From: an uncultured Erysipelotrichaceae bacterium
GTDB taxonomy: Bacteria > Bacillota_I > Bacilli_A > Erysipelotrichales > Erysipelotrichaceae
Reading direction: 5' to 3'
Assembly: GCA_902766005.1 (NCBI GenBank)
Contig: CACXCB010000112.1
Coordinates: forward strand, 1-37,391
Length of the DNA stretch: 37,391 bases
The notes under the pieces were generated by a model that saw only the letters and a list, made by a program, of their open reading frames with translations, was not told where the DNA came from and made no database searches. The position numbers and the translations under genes were made by a program. Below, in pieces: positions 1 through 9,179 of this stretch. Positions within the stretch are counted from its first letter, which is position 1. Each line of letters starts with the position of its first letter.

Positions 1-80
1 TAAAGGATACCATAAGAGATGCAGACAATATAAGGGGTTTCATGCCACTTTGTGAGGGCCGCCCCCTAATGGAGGGATAT

Positions 81-2228
81 ATGAAAAAAGTGGAATTATT
101 GGCACCTGCAGGAAATATGGATGCATTAAAAGCGGCTGTAGCCGGCGGGTGTGATGCAGTATATCTTGGTTTAAGAAGTTTTTCGGCAAGGGCATTTGCG
201 GGAAATTTTGATCATGATGAATTAATTGAAGCAGTCAGATACTGCCATATCCGCAATGTCAGTGTATATGTCACTCTGAATACAATGTTATTTGAAAAGG
301 AAATCGAAAATATCAAGAATGAAGTTGATTTCCTCTATAAAAATGATGTGGATGCTATCCTGGTACAGGATCTTGGCTTGTTTCATTATGTCAGAACATG
401 TTATCCGGATTTTCCGATTCATTGTTCAACCCAGATGCATGTACATAACATTGCAGGTGTACAGTTCATGAAAGAAGAAGGTGCTTCCCGTGTTGTTTTA
501 GCCAGGGAGACATCCATTGAAGTGATCGAAGAGGCATGCAGAACAGGCATGGAAATCGAAGTATTTGTCTATGGCGCAATCTGCATCAGTTACAGTGGCC
601 AATGCCTCATGAGCTCCTCAATAAAAAACAGATCGGCTAACCGCGGCGTATGTGCACAATGCTGCAGATTAAAATACAGTGACGGAAAAGATAAAGACGG
701 CGAATACCTGCTTTCACCGAAAGATCTGAACCTGATTGAAAAAGTACCTGTGCTGATTGATGCAGGTATCACCAGTATGAAGATCGAAGGCAGAATGAAA
801 CGTCCTGAATATGTATATCTTGCGGTAAAGACATTCCGTGAGGCAATTGACGCATATTATGCACATCAGGAGTATCACGTTTCAGCTCAAAGACAGAAGG
901 AACTGCTTGAGATGTTCAACAGAGGCTTTTCATTGGGACATATTTTTCATGACGATGCTAAAAACAGAATGAATCATTATCGGCCGAACCATCAGGGTAT
1001 TGAAATCGGAAAGGTATTGCAGTTTTCTCGTGGTAATGTACAGGTGAAGCTGAGTGATACGCTGTATCAGAATGACGGTTTGCGCATTATGAATCAGCCG
1101 TATGATACAGGATTAACTGCAGTCAAAATTGAAAAATACGGAAAACTGGTCAATCAGGCATATGCCGGGGATGTGGTATGGCTGCAATGCCACAGTGAGC
1201 CAAATCCGAAACCTGGTCAATCCCTGCATCGTACAAGCAATGTGCATCTGTTAAAAGAAATCGATCAGAGAATTGAGGAACAGCCGAAAAAAATACCGAT
1301 TCATATACGCTATGAAGCCTATGTGGATCAGCCTTTGCGAGTCATCCTTTCCGATGGGCAGCATGAGGTTTATACGGAATCCGGCATGTTATGCCAAAAG
1401 GCACAAAAAGCACCGGTAAAAAAAGATCGAATGGAAGAAATTTTGCAGAAAATGGATAATGAACCATATATTGTGGAATCCATAGAAGGAAAAATGCATG
1501 ACATTTTTTTGCCGGTCAGTACAATCAATGAGACAAGAAGAAATGCATTACAGGCATTGAATGAGGAAAGAAGCAAACGCTTTATACGTTCTTCAGCAAA
1601 ATCATATGTATTCTCCTTATCCCAAAAAACAGAACCGGATTTTCATATTCTGATCAAGGACGATTCCTGTTACCGAAAAGAGGATATTGCATCTCTTGCA
1701 CATATGCCTGTCATCAATCCGAATCTGAAGCAGAAAGAGCAGCTTGAAAATACGGTTATCAGTGAAATCGGGGATTTTTACATGCAGGTGAAAGACTGTA
1801 TTGCGGGTATGACGCTGAACCTTGCCAATTCCTATGCTTTGGCATATGTTTTATCCAAACCGGGGATACAAGCAGCAGTATTATCCAGTGAGCTCAATCA
1901 GCCACAGATCAAGGATGCCCTGGATGCATTTACACAGCGATATGGGTTTGTACCGTTTGTTTACCAGCTTGTATACGGGAAGAGAACACTCATGTATATC
2001 AAGGATGGATTTTCAACCTATTATGATTTGAAAAATTTACAAGATTTTCATGGAAATCTTTTCAAACTCGACTATAATAATATTAGCATCGTTTCCATAC
2101 TGGAACATGAAAACTACTGCAGCGAAAACAATTATTGCAAGGGGAGCTATATCATATTTGAAGGGGATACGATGCAGAAAGAAAGCGTAGTGGAGGAAGC
2201 TTATGAAGAAATTTTTCGAAGAATTTAA
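81..2228 (+). CDS. U32 family peptidase / RNA hydroxylation-type protein, long form
   Basis: A 715-residue protein beginning MKKVELLAPAGN, the standard N-terminus of U32 proteins. The U32 signature is visible as GAICISYSGQC followed by RGVCAQCC (Cys175, Cys191, Cys194, Cys195), a cysteine cluster that in relatives such as E. coli RlhA and TrhP is linked to an iron-sulfur centre and tRNA/rRNA hydroxylation. The length is closer to RlhA-type proteins with a C-terminal extension than to the roughly 310- and 420-residue YrrN/YrrO pair. The start was chosen at ATG 81 because GGAGGG lies just upstream and family homology begins there. The frame is open back to base 3, so a longer N-terminus is formally possible but unlikely. 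The 3' end overlaps mscL by 26 nt. The family call is strong; the exact RNA substrate is unknown. Confidence 0.9.
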   Translation: MKKVELLAPAGNMDALKAAVAGGCDAVYLGLRSFSARAFAGNFDHDELIEAVRYCHIRNVSVYVTLNTMLFEKEIENIKNEVDFLYKNDVDAILVQDLGLFHYVRTCYPDFPIHCSTQMHVHNIAGVQFMKEEGASRVVLARETSIEVIEEACRTGMEIEVFVYGAICISYSGQCLMSSSIKNRSANRGVCAQCCRLKYSDGKDKDGEYLLSPKDLNLIEKVPVLIDAGITSMKIEGRMKRPEYVYLAVKTFREAIDAYYAHQEYHVSAQRQKELLEMFNRGFSLGHIFHDDAKNRMNHYRPNHQGIEIGKVLQFSRGNVQVKLSDTLYQNDGLRIMNQPYDTGLTAVKIEKYGKLVNQAYAGDVVWLQCHSEPNPKPGQSLHRTSNVHLLKEIDQRIEEQPKKIPIHIRYEAYVDQPLRVILSDGQHEVYTESGMLCQKAQKAPVKKDRMEEILQKMDNEPYIVESIEGKMHDIFLPVSTINETRRNALQALNEERSKRFIRSSAKSYVFSLSQKTEPDFHILIKDDSCYRKEDIASLAHMPVINPNLKQKEQLENTVISEIGDFYMQVKDCIAGMTLNLANSYALAYVLSKPGIQAAVLSSELNQPQIKDALDAFTQRYGFVPFVYQLVYGKRTLMYIKDGFSTYYDLKNLQDFHGNLFKLDYNNISIVSILEHENYCSENNYCKGSYIIFEGDTMQKESVVEEAYEEIFRRI

Positions 2229-2598
2229 AGCCTTTGCGTTAAAAGGCAACGTCATGGACATGGCTATTGGCGTCATCATTGCCGGTGCATTCTCAGGGAT
2301 CGTTACTGCATTGACAGAAAACATTATCAATCCTATCATTGCTTCTCTTGGCGGAACAGAAGTAGGACTTGTTACTCCTTTGGCAAACGGTCAGTATATC
2401 AACTGGGGAGCATTCATTACTGCTGTGATTAACTTTATCATTCTCGCATTCGTGCTGTTCTGCATTTTGAAAGCAGTCAATCGCATGATTGCAGCTGCAA
2501 AGAAGCCTGAAGAGGAAGCTCCTCCGGCAGAGCCAGAAAAGAGTGATGAAGCAAAGGCTCTTGAAGAAATTCTGGAAATCCTGAAGAAAAAACAATAA
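2203..2598 (+). CDS. mscL: large-conductance mechanosensitive channel MscL
   Basis: A 131-residue protein, the usual MscL size. It opens with an amphipathic N-terminal helix (MKKFFEEFKAFALKGNVMDM), then TM1 (about 20-40, glycine/alanine rich with the pore-lining AIGVIIAGAF pattern), a periplasmic-type loop, TM2 (about 66-90) and a charged C-terminal helical bundle with a Glu/Pro-rich linker. MscL is a homopentameric inner-membrane valve that opens under hypo-osmotic stress. The start lies inside the 3' end of the U32 gene, preceded by GGAGG, so the two are probably co-transcribed and translationally coupled. A strong terminator follows. Confidence 0.96.
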   Translation: MKKFFEEFKAFALKGNVMDMAIGVIIAGAFSGIVTALTENIINPIIASLGGTEVGLVTPLANGQYINWGAFITAVINFIILAFVLFCILKAVNRMIAAAKKPEEEAPPAEPEKSDEAKALEEILEILKKKQ

Positions 2599-2600
2599 TG

Positions 2601-2636
2601 GAAAGAAATAGCGGAATAAATCCGCTTTTTCTTTCT
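2601..2636 (+). terminator. terminator after mscL
   Basis: A nested hairpin. The inner stem is GCGGA/TCCGC with an ATAAA loop, and the outer stem is GAAAGAAA/TTTCTTTC, with a T-rich 3' arm. It separates the U32-mscL unit from smc. Confidence 0.85.
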
Positions 2637-2651
2637 AAAGAAAGCATTGTT

Positions 2652-2660
2652 TGGTATAAT
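2652..2660 (+). promoter_or_regulatory. extended -10 promoter of smc
   Basis: TGGTATAAT is a perfect -10 box with the TGn extension. A -35 is not clear. Transcription would start near 2667, about 19 nt before the smc ATG, with AAGGAG between them. This excludes the longer reading frame that opens at 2647. Confidence 0.75.
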
Positions 2661-2685
2661 ACTCCATGCAAACAAGGAGTTGCCG

Positions 2686-5625
2686 ATGTTTTTAAAGCGT
2701 ATTGAAATGCAGGGATTCAAGTCATTTGCGGATCGTACGGTAATCAGTTTCGAACATCCGATTACCGGTGTCGTCGGTCCCAATGGCTGTGGAAAATCAA
2801 ATATTTCAGATGCCGTCAGATGGGTATTGGGAGAACAAAGCGCAAAGAGCATGCGTGGTGAAAAGATGAATGATGTCATCTTTGCCGGCAGTGCCGACAG
2901 AAGAAAACTCAACATGGCGGAAGTATCTCTGATCTTTGATAATTCCACTCATATACTGAATGATGAAAAAGATGAAATTGAAGTAACAAGAAGATTGTAT
3001 CGTGATTCCGGCGATGCCGAATATCTGATCAATCGTAAAAATGTAAGATTAAGGGATGTTGTTGAACTCTTTCTGGATACCGGTTTGGGAAGAGATTCCT
3101 TAAGCATTATTTCTCAGGGTAATGTCATCTCCTTTGCGGAAGCAAAACCATATGAAAGAAGAGGTATTTTTGAAGAAGCTGCAGGGGTAGCCAAATTCAA
3201 AAAGAGAAAACTGGAGTCTTTATCCAAGCTGGAAAGAACAAAAACAAATCTTGAAAGAAGCCAGGATATTCTGATGGAACTGGAAAAGCAGGTTTCACCT
3301 CTCAAACGACAGGCTCGCAAAGCGGAGATTTACAGAGAAAAGAAAGCACAGCTCGAAGAGATCGAAATCTCTGTTCTCGTGCAGAATATCGAACAGTTTG
3401 TGGCAGATATCGATTCGGCCAAAAAGACACTTTTTGATATCGATACCGAAACAACAATGCTGCAGACGAATATCCAAATCAATGAAGCCAGAATCCAGGA
3501 ATCCCGTAAAGAAGTGCAAAGACTGGATCGTGAGATCAATGAGCTTCAGGACGAAATGCTGAATAACTTTAACGAAGTACAGGCTCTTGAAGCGCGTAAG
3601 ACAGAGCTTGATGAAAGACGAAAGTACATCGTTGAAACCGGCAGCAAAGAGCAGCAGGCCAAAGAGCTCAAAGGACTTCTTGAAGAAGCCAGAATCGAAT
3701 ATGAAGACCGTCAGGAAAGACTGAATGTCCTCAATCAGGAAATGAAGCTTCTGGGACAGCAGTTAAGCACGGCTGCCCAGAATATTGTGGACAAATCCAA
3801 TGCCTTTGATCAATCCAGTTCAAGACAGAGAAATCTGGAAAACCGAAAGAATGTATTGGAATCATTGATGCGCAATCCATTTAATAATCAAGCCGGTATC
3901 CGTTCCATTATGGATCATCGCCATGCCCTAAACGGGATATTGGGTGTCATCGGTCAGGTTTTCCAGGCAAAGCCGGGTTATGAAGAAGCTGTCTCAACAG
4001 CTTTAGGCGGATCTTTGAACAATATCGTTACTGTCGATGAACAGGCGGCCAGAGATGCGATCCGTTTCTTGACACGAAACTTAAGCGGCAGAGCAACATT
4101 TCTTCCGTTAACGGTATGCAAACCGAGATATGTATCCAGGGAACATCTGATCATCTGTCAGAATGTCAAAGGATATCTTGGCGTTGCTTCTGATTTTGTC
4201 GAATGTGATCCGAAGTTTGATCCGGTAGCGGACAGCCTTTTGCAAAACGTTCTTGTAGCCGATACAATGGAAACAGGTAATGAGCTTTCTGCTTTGACTA
4301 AACGTTTCTATAAGATTGTTACACTGGATGGGGAAGTTATTCACAGAGGCGGATCCATGACAGGTGGAAAAACCAAGAGAGATACAAATATCATGACCAT
4401 GAAAAAGGAATATGATGAAGTATCACAATCCCTGGAAAGTGAAAACGCAAGAGTCACTATCGCCCAGAAGCAGTTGGATGAAGCAAATCGTCAACGGGAA
4501 ACCATCGGAAGAAATCTACAGGAAAAGCGCTATGCAATTGCCGCCCTTGAACCGGTTGTCGATGCCAAAAAAGCAAAATACGAAAAACTGCAGAATGATT
4601 TTGCCTTGCTTCACCCGGAAGGGGAAGAAGAAATAGATTCTCATACAGACGACCTTGTTCTTCGCCTGAATGAAGCATATTCCCGCAGGGATGAAATCAC
4701 CGGCGAAATGAAGAACAAGAGGGAACAGAGGTATCAGGCAAACCAGGATGCAGAGCGCAAGGAAGCTCAGCTCAGACAAATGCGTAAAGATCTTTCCCGT
4801 GCAGAAGCCAGTGCCAATGCGATTAAAATTGACCAAGGCAAACTGGAAATCAAGATGGAAAACGACCTGCAAAGACTCTCCAGCGAATACAAGATGACAT
4901 ATGAATTTGCCAAAACAAAAGCAAGTGCAGAAGTCGTTGAAAATGCCAGGGAAGTTGTTGCCCAATTGCGTGCGGATATCGAAAGACTTGGCAACATCAA
5001 CATGAATGCACCTGAGGAGTATAATGAAGTCAATGAAAGATATGAGACTTTGAAACAGCAGATTGATGAACTGACCAAGAGCAGGGATAAGATTCTTGCA
5101 GCCATTGATGAGATGGATACCGTCATGAAGAAACAGTTTAAAGAGATGTTTGACAAGATCAATGAACAGTTTAATGACATTTTCCGTCATCTGTATGGCG
5201 GAGGAAGAGCAATGCTGATCTTGCAGGATCCTTCAGACATCCTGAATACCGGTATCGACATTGATGCCCAGCCTCCGGGGAAAGCCGTACAGAACAACAT
5301 GTTGTTCTCCGGTGGCGAAAAGAGCTTAATTGCCTTGTGTGTCTTGTTTGCGATATTAAAGGTAAAACCTGTACCGCTTGTCATTCTTGATGAGGTGGAG
5401 GCAGCATTGGATCCTTCCAATGTTGAGCGCTTTGCGCAGTTCATGCACAACTATACAAACAGAACACAGTTTATTGTTGTTACACACCGTCCCGGAACAA
5501 TGGAAAATGCGGATGTTCTCTATGGCGTCACGATGCAGCATCAGGGTGTCAGCCAGATGCTTAAAGTGGAACTCAGAGAAGCAATTGATATGGCTGAACC
5601 TGCAGCCCTGGAGGTAAGAGCATGA
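2686..5625 (+). CDS. smc: chromosome segregation SMC ATPase, short-arm form
   Basis: A 979-residue SMC protein that compacts and segregates the chromosome as a homodimer with ScpA/ScpB. It has a Walker A GPNGCGKS (31-38), an N-terminal coiled coil (about 165-405), a hinge (about 410-560, ending GGSMTGGKTKR), a C-terminal coiled coil (about 565-835), an ABC signature SGGEKS (875-880) and a Walker B VILDE with D902/E903. All ATPase motifs are intact. Typical bacterial SMC proteins are near 1180 residues, so each coiled-coil arm is roughly 90-100 residues short, as I recall for Mollicutes and relatives. The ATG at 2686 follows AAGGAG. The stop overlaps ftsY in an ATGA. The usual upstream rnc is absent. 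Confidence 0.97.
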   Translation: MFLKRIEMQGFKSFADRTVISFEHPITGVVGPNGCGKSNISDAVRWVLGEQSAKSMRGEKMNDVIFAGSADRRKLNMAEVSLIFDNSTHILNDEKDEIEVTRRLYRDSGDAEYLINRKNVRLRDVVELFLDTGLGRDSLSIISQGNVISFAEAKPYERRGIFEEAAGVAKFKKRKLESLSKLERTKTNLERSQDILMELEKQVSPLKRQARKAEIYREKKAQLEEIEISVLVQNIEQFVADIDSAKKTLFDIDTETTMLQTNIQINEARIQESRKEVQRLDREINELQDEMLNNFNEVQALEARKTELDERRKYIVETGSKEQQAKELKGLLEEARIEYEDRQERLNVLNQEMKLLGQQLSTAAQNIVDKSNAFDQSSSRQRNLENRKNVLESLMRNPFNNQAGIRSIMDHRHALNGILGVIGQVFQAKPGYEEAVSTALGGSLNNIVTVDEQAARDAIRFLTRNLSGRATFLPLTVCKPRYVSREHLIICQNVKGYLGVASDFVECDPKFDPVADSLLQNVLVADTMETGNELSALTKRFYKIVTLDGEVIHRGGSMTGGKTKRDTNIMTMKKEYDEVSQSLESENARVTIAQKQLDEANRQRETIGRNLQEKRYAIAALEPVVDAKKAKYEKLQNDFALLHPEGEEEIDSHTDDLVLRLNEAYSRRDEITGEMKNKREQRYQANQDAERKEAQLRQMRKDLSRAEASANAIKIDQGKLEIKMENDLQRLSSEYKMTYEFAKTKASAEVVENAREVVAQLRADIERLGNINMNAPEEYNEVNERYETLKQQIDELTKSRDKILAAIDEMDTVMKKQFKEMFDKINEQFNDIFRHLYGGGRAMLILQDPSDILNTGIDIDAQPPGKAVQNNMLFSGGEKSLIALCVLFAILKVKPVPLVILDEVEAALDPSNVERFAQFMHNYTNRTQFIVVTHRPGTMENADVLYGVTMQHQGVSQMLKVELREAIDMAEPAALEVRA

Positions 5626-6593
5626 GTTTTCTCAGCAAACTGAAAGAAAGATTTACCAAAAAGGAAGATAAAGCCGTTTATCTTTCCGGCTTCAAAAAAG
5701 CAAAACAGACATTCGGCGATCAGCTCAATGAAATGCAATATCAGTTTGAGGGTGTCAATGATGACTTCCTTGAACAATTGACAATCATTCTGCTGGAAAG
5801 CGATGTAGGGATTGAAACAGCAGATCTGATCTGTGAAAAGTTAAAAAAGAAATGTGATGAATTTCCGTCAGTGACATTCCATTGGGCCATGAACTTCTTA
5901 ATCGAAATCATGAAAGAGATTTATGAAGAAGTTCCGGATCAGGAAATCACCTATAACGAAAACGGAACTACGGTGATACTTCTTGAAGGTGTTAACGGCA
6001 GCGGCAAGACGACCAGTGCTGCAAAACTTGCCAATATGTATCGTCATATGGGAAAATCCGTTGCCTTTGTGGCTGCGGATACCTTCCGTGCAGGAGCGAT
6101 TGACCAGATGGCAAAATGGGGAGAACGTCTCAATATTCCTTGCATCAAGGGAAGAGAAAACGGGGATCCGAGTGCCGCTATTGTAGATGGCTGCAGATAT
6201 GCGAAAGAAAATAACATTGATATTCTCTTGTGCGATACGGCAGGCAGACTGCAGAATAAGATCAACCTGATGAATGAGCTGGCAAAAATGAATAGGGTTG
6301 CCGGCAGGGAAATCGAAGGTGCCCCACATAACATCTGGCTGGTTCTTGATGCAACAACCGGACAGAATGGCTTGTCTCAGGCAGAGGTATTTGCTCAAAG
6401 TACAACGCTATCCGGCATCATCCTGACAAAAATGGATGGGACTGCAAAAGGCGGTATTGTATTGGCGATCAAGCATAAGCTGCATTTACCGGTACTCTTT
6501 ATAGGTCTTGGCGAACAGCCTGAAGATTTAAGACCGTTTGATCTTGAGAGTTACCTATACAGTATCTCAGAAGGTCTGGATACAAATGGATGA
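5622..6593 (+). CDS. ftsY: signal recognition particle receptor FtsY
   Basis: A 323-residue SRP GTPase that docks SRP-ribosome complexes at the membrane. It has a four-helix N domain (about 20-105) and a G domain with G1 GVNGSGKTT (123-131), DTFRAGAIDQ, DTAGRLQNK (G3) and TKMDGTAKGG (G4). There is almost no acidic A domain, as usual in Firmicutes; a short basic/amphipathic N-terminus (MSFLSKLKERFTKK) could provide membrane contact. The start is in an ATGA overlap with smc, implying coupled translation. The 3' end overlaps ylxM by 8 nt. Confidence 0.97.
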   Translation: MSFLSKLKERFTKKEDKAVYLSGFKKAKQTFGDQLNEMQYQFEGVNDDFLEQLTIILLESDVGIETADLICEKLKKKCDEFPSVTFHWAMNFLIEIMKEIYEEVPDQEITYNENGTTVILLEGVNGSGKTTSAAKLANMYRHMGKSVAFVAADTFRAGAIDQMAKWGERLNIPCIKGRENGDPSAAIVDGCRYAKENNIDILLCDTAGRLQNKINLMNELAKMNRVAGREIEGAPHNIWLVLDATTGQNGLSQAEVFAQSTTLSGIILTKMDGTAKGGIVLAIKHKLHLPVLFIGLGEQPEDLRPFDLESYLYSISEGLDTNG

Positions 6594-6912
6594 TTTGTTT
6601 CTCATTAACGATCTTCTGGATTTCTATGGAATCCTGTTAACAGACAAACAGAGAAAGATCTGCAGTGATTATTATGAATATGATAATTCATTGCAGGAAA
6701 TCGCAGAATCCATGGGTATCTCAAGGAGTGCCGTGCATGATGCATTAAAAAGAAGCCGCAAAGAGCTTGAAGAATATGAAGAGAAGATGCATCTCTTATC
6801 TTCATATCAGAAAAGAATGAAACTATATGAACAAATTAAAAAACAGGCACCGGAAGAGATCAGGCAACTGATTGATGCCTGTATCAATACTGAAATAGAG
6901 GAGGAAAAATGA
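6586..6912 (+). CDS. ylxM: YlxM-family helix-turn-helix protein
   Basis: A 108-residue protein of the YlxM/p13 family, which resembles sigma-70 region 4 and has been linked to SRP function. The motif LTDKQRKICSDYY, followed by SLQEIAESMGISRSAVHDAL (about 30-55), is the typical helix-turn-helix. A charged coiled tail follows. The start is ATG 6586, which overlaps the ftsY stop; the longer frame from 6538 has no support. In most Firmicutes ylxM sits just before ffh, but here it overlaps ackA in an ATGA and ffh is absent. Confidence 0.92.
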   Translation: MDDLFLINDLLDFYGILLTDKQRKICSDYYEYDNSLQEIAESMGISRSAVHDALKRSRKELEEYEEKMHLLSSYQKRMKLYEQIKKQAPEEIRQLIDACINTEIEEEK

Positions 6913-8105
6913 GTAAAGTAATTTCAGTGAATTCAGGATCTTCATCATTAAAGTTCCAATTATTTGACATGCCAAGCGAGAAAGTCCTGGCAAGCGGACA
7001 GGCAGAAAGAATCGGCCTGGACATGGGTATCTTCACGATCAAGTACAATGGTGAAAAGGTAGTCACAAAACTTCCTTTACCGGATCACAAGACAGCTGTC
7101 GATATTCTGTTAAAGAATCTGAAGGATCTCGGCATTGTTGAAAGTCTTGATGAGATCAAGGGTGCAGGCCACCGTATCGTCCAGGGTGGTGCATACTTTG
7201 ATGGTTCCATCGTTGTAGACGATGATGTTGTCAGCAAGGTAGATGAACTTGCTGAACTTGCACCTCTGCATAACCATGCACATCTTGTATGCTACGAAGC
7301 ATTCAAGAAAGCACTGCCTGATATCGGACATGTATTCGTATTCGATACAGCATTCCATCAGACAATGACACCGGAATCCTATCTGTTCCCGGTACCATAT
7401 GACTGGTATACACAGTATAAGATCCGCAGATACGGTGCTCATGGCACAAGCCACTGGTATGTAAACCGCAGAGCTGCCGAACTGATGGAAAAAGATGTTG
7501 AATCCCTCAACATGATCACTTGCCACTTAGGAAACGGTGCTTCCATTACAGCAATCAAAGACGGTAAATGCGTCAACACTTCCATGGGTCTTACACCTCT
7601 TGGCGGAATCATGATGGGTACAAGATCCGGCGATATCGATCCGACCATCGTATTCTATATGATGAAGAAACTTGAATGCACACCGGATGAAATGGATACA
7701 TTCCTCAACAAGCGCTCCGGTATGCTCGGTGTCAGCGGCATCAGCTCCGATGCACGTGATATCCAGGCTGCTGTTGAAGAGGGTAACGAAAGAGCAATCC
7801 TGACAGTCAACCTCTATACAAACCGTGTAGTTAACGTTGTAGGCGGCTATTATGCTCAGCTCGGCCATGTAGATGCAATGGTATTTACAGCAGGTCTTGG
7901 CGAAAACGACAACTTCACAAGAGAGCGTATTTTAAAAGGATTGGAAGAAGCTCTCGGCTTAAGCATTGACTATGAGCTCAACAGCAAGATTCATGGCAAG
8001 GAATGCCTCATTTCCAAACCGGATTCCAAGATTGCGGTATATGTCATTCCGACAAATGAAGAGCTTGTCATTGCAAGAGATACTGTAAGACTTCTCGGAT
8101 TATAA
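6909..8105 (+). CDS. ackA: acetate kinase
   Basis: A 398-residue acetate kinase converting acetyl phosphate and ADP to acetate and ATP. Visible motifs are SVNSGSSSLKFQLFD (N-terminal phosphate-binding signature), GHRIVQGG (most family members have H where Q stands here), VFDTAFH with the catalytic Asp, HLGNGAS, and MGTRSGDIDPTI. Length is typical. The gene follows ylxM with an ATGA overlap and a GAGGAAAA ribosome site, and touches the next gene as TAATG. No pta gene is nearby. Its place in an smc-ftsY unit is unusual. Confidence 0.97.
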   Translation: MSKVISVNSGSSSLKFQLFDMPSEKVLASGQAERIGLDMGIFTIKYNGEKVVTKLPLPDHKTAVDILLKNLKDLGIVESLDEIKGAGHRIVQGGAYFDGSIVVDDDVVSKVDELAELAPLHNHAHLVCYEAFKKALPDIGHVFVFDTAFHQTMTPESYLFPVPYDWYTQYKIRRYGAHGTSHWYVNRRAAELMEKDVESLNMITCHLGNGASITAIKDGKCVNTSMGLTPLGGIMMGTRSGDIDPTIVFYMMKKLECTPDEMDTFLNKRSGMLGVSGISSDARDIQAAVEEGNERAILTVNLYTNRVVNVVGGYYAQLGHVDAMVFTAGLGENDNFTRERILKGLEEALGLSIDYELNSKIHGKECLISKPDSKIAVYVIPTNEELVIARDTVRLLGL

Positions 8106-9040
8106 TGAACTTTGAAGGTTTACTGGAAACAATAGAACGTTTTGATATCATTACGTTGTATCGTCATGAACATCCCGATTGTGATGCAGCAGGATCACAA
8201 TTCGGATTAAAAGAATGGCTGAATGTCAATTTTCCGCAAAAAAAGGTATATGCCTTAGGAAATGAGACATGCAGTCAGGGAAATTTTCCCAATAACGACG
8301 TTATTGATGATGAAACAGTAAAAAACAGCCTTGCAATTGTTCTTGATACCGCAAATAAAGAAAGAGCAGATGATCAAAGATTTCTGAATGCAAAGATGAT
8401 TATCAAAATTGATCATCATCCCAATTATGATCCTTTCGGAAATCAGAATTATGTATTTGATGATGCTGCAGCCGTATGTGAAATACTTCCTGAATTCTTT
8501 CAGCAAACGCATCTGAAGATGACAAAACAGGTTGCTGAATACTTATACAAGGGATTATTGACAGATACATTATGCTTCAGGACTTCCAATACTAAGCCGC
8601 ATACTTTGGAGATGGCAAGTTATCTTTCTTCATTCGGTATATCCATACCGGAGATTAACAGGGAATTGTTTGATCTTTCTTTAGAAGATTTCCGTTTTGC
8701 CTCTTATATCCGCAAGAGTGCTCAAATCATCAATGATACCATTGCCTGTGTCATTTTGAATGAAGAAGATTTGCAGAAATGGAATAAAACACCCGGTAAT
8801 GCAAGAAACTTCATCGATGAATTAGGCCATGTCAGGGAATTTCAGATTTGGACAATCTTTACGGAGAACAAAGATCATCTTTATGACGGATCATTACGTT
8901 CTAAAAGAGTCACGATCAATGACATAGCTCAGAAATATCATGGTGGCGGTCATAAAAACGCATCCGGTGTTAAAAACCTAAGCAGGGATGATATTCTAAA
9001 CATTCTGACTGATTTTCAAAACAGACTGAAAGAAGCATGA
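8105..9040 (+). CDS. DHH/DHHA1 phosphoesterase, NrnA/MgpA-like
   Basis: A 311-residue DHH-superfamily phosphoesterase. Metal-binding motifs are HEHPDCDAAGSQ (I), LDTANKERAD (II), KIDHHPN (III, the DHH box) and, in the C-terminal DHHA1 domain, GGGHKNASG. Relatives such as NrnA degrade short oligoribonucleotides (nanoRNA), pAp and in some cases cyclic dinucleotides or linear pApA. The sequence cannot tell which is the main substrate. The gene starts on the last base of the ackA stop (TAATG) without a strong ribosome site, so it probably depends on re-initiation. Its stop codon is buried in the terminator hairpin. Confidence 0.9.
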   Translation: MNFEGLLETIERFDIITLYRHEHPDCDAAGSQFGLKEWLNVNFPQKKVYALGNETCSQGNFPNNDVIDDETVKNSLAIVLDTANKERADDQRFLNAKMIIKIDHHPNYDPFGNQNYVFDDAAAVCEILPEFFQQTHLKMTKQVAEYLYKGLLTDTLCFRTSNTKPHTLEMASYLSSFGISIPEINRELFDLSLEDFRFASYIRKSAQIINDTIACVILNEEDLQKWNKTPGNARNFIDELGHVREFQIWTIFTENKDHLYDGSLRSKRVTINDIAQKYHGGGHKNASGVKNLSRDDILNILTDFQNRLKEA

Positions 9041-9056
9041 TTTCATGCTTCTTTTT
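9031..9056 (+). terminator. terminator overlapping the DHH gene stop codon
   Basis: A perfect inverted repeat AGAAGCATGA/TCATGCTTCT with almost no spacer (realistically a 9-bp stem with a 4-nt ATTT loop), followed by a T tract. The TGA stop of the upstream gene forms the top of the stem and loop. It ends the smc-ftsY-ylxM-ackA-DHH unit. Confidence 0.88.
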
Positions 9057-9179
9057 CATTACTTGAAAATTTATTTTTATAATTTGTATTACAGAATATT
9101 ATCTGAATCGACGCAAAAAATCTATTGTTGAAAGATAATAAACGAAAAAAACCGGTGAATATTCATGTTTTTATAGAAG

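Noticed and set aside
42..80. N-terminal extension of the U32 protein from ATG 42
   Set aside because: GGAGGG sits directly before ATG 81, and family homology begins with MKKVELLAPAGN; the extra 13 residues have no support.
4516..5190. 224-residue antisense ORF inside smc
   Set aside because: It lies entirely opposite the smc coiled coil, is Phe/Leu/Ile-rich as expected for a shadow of Lys/Glu codons, and has no promoter or ribosome site.
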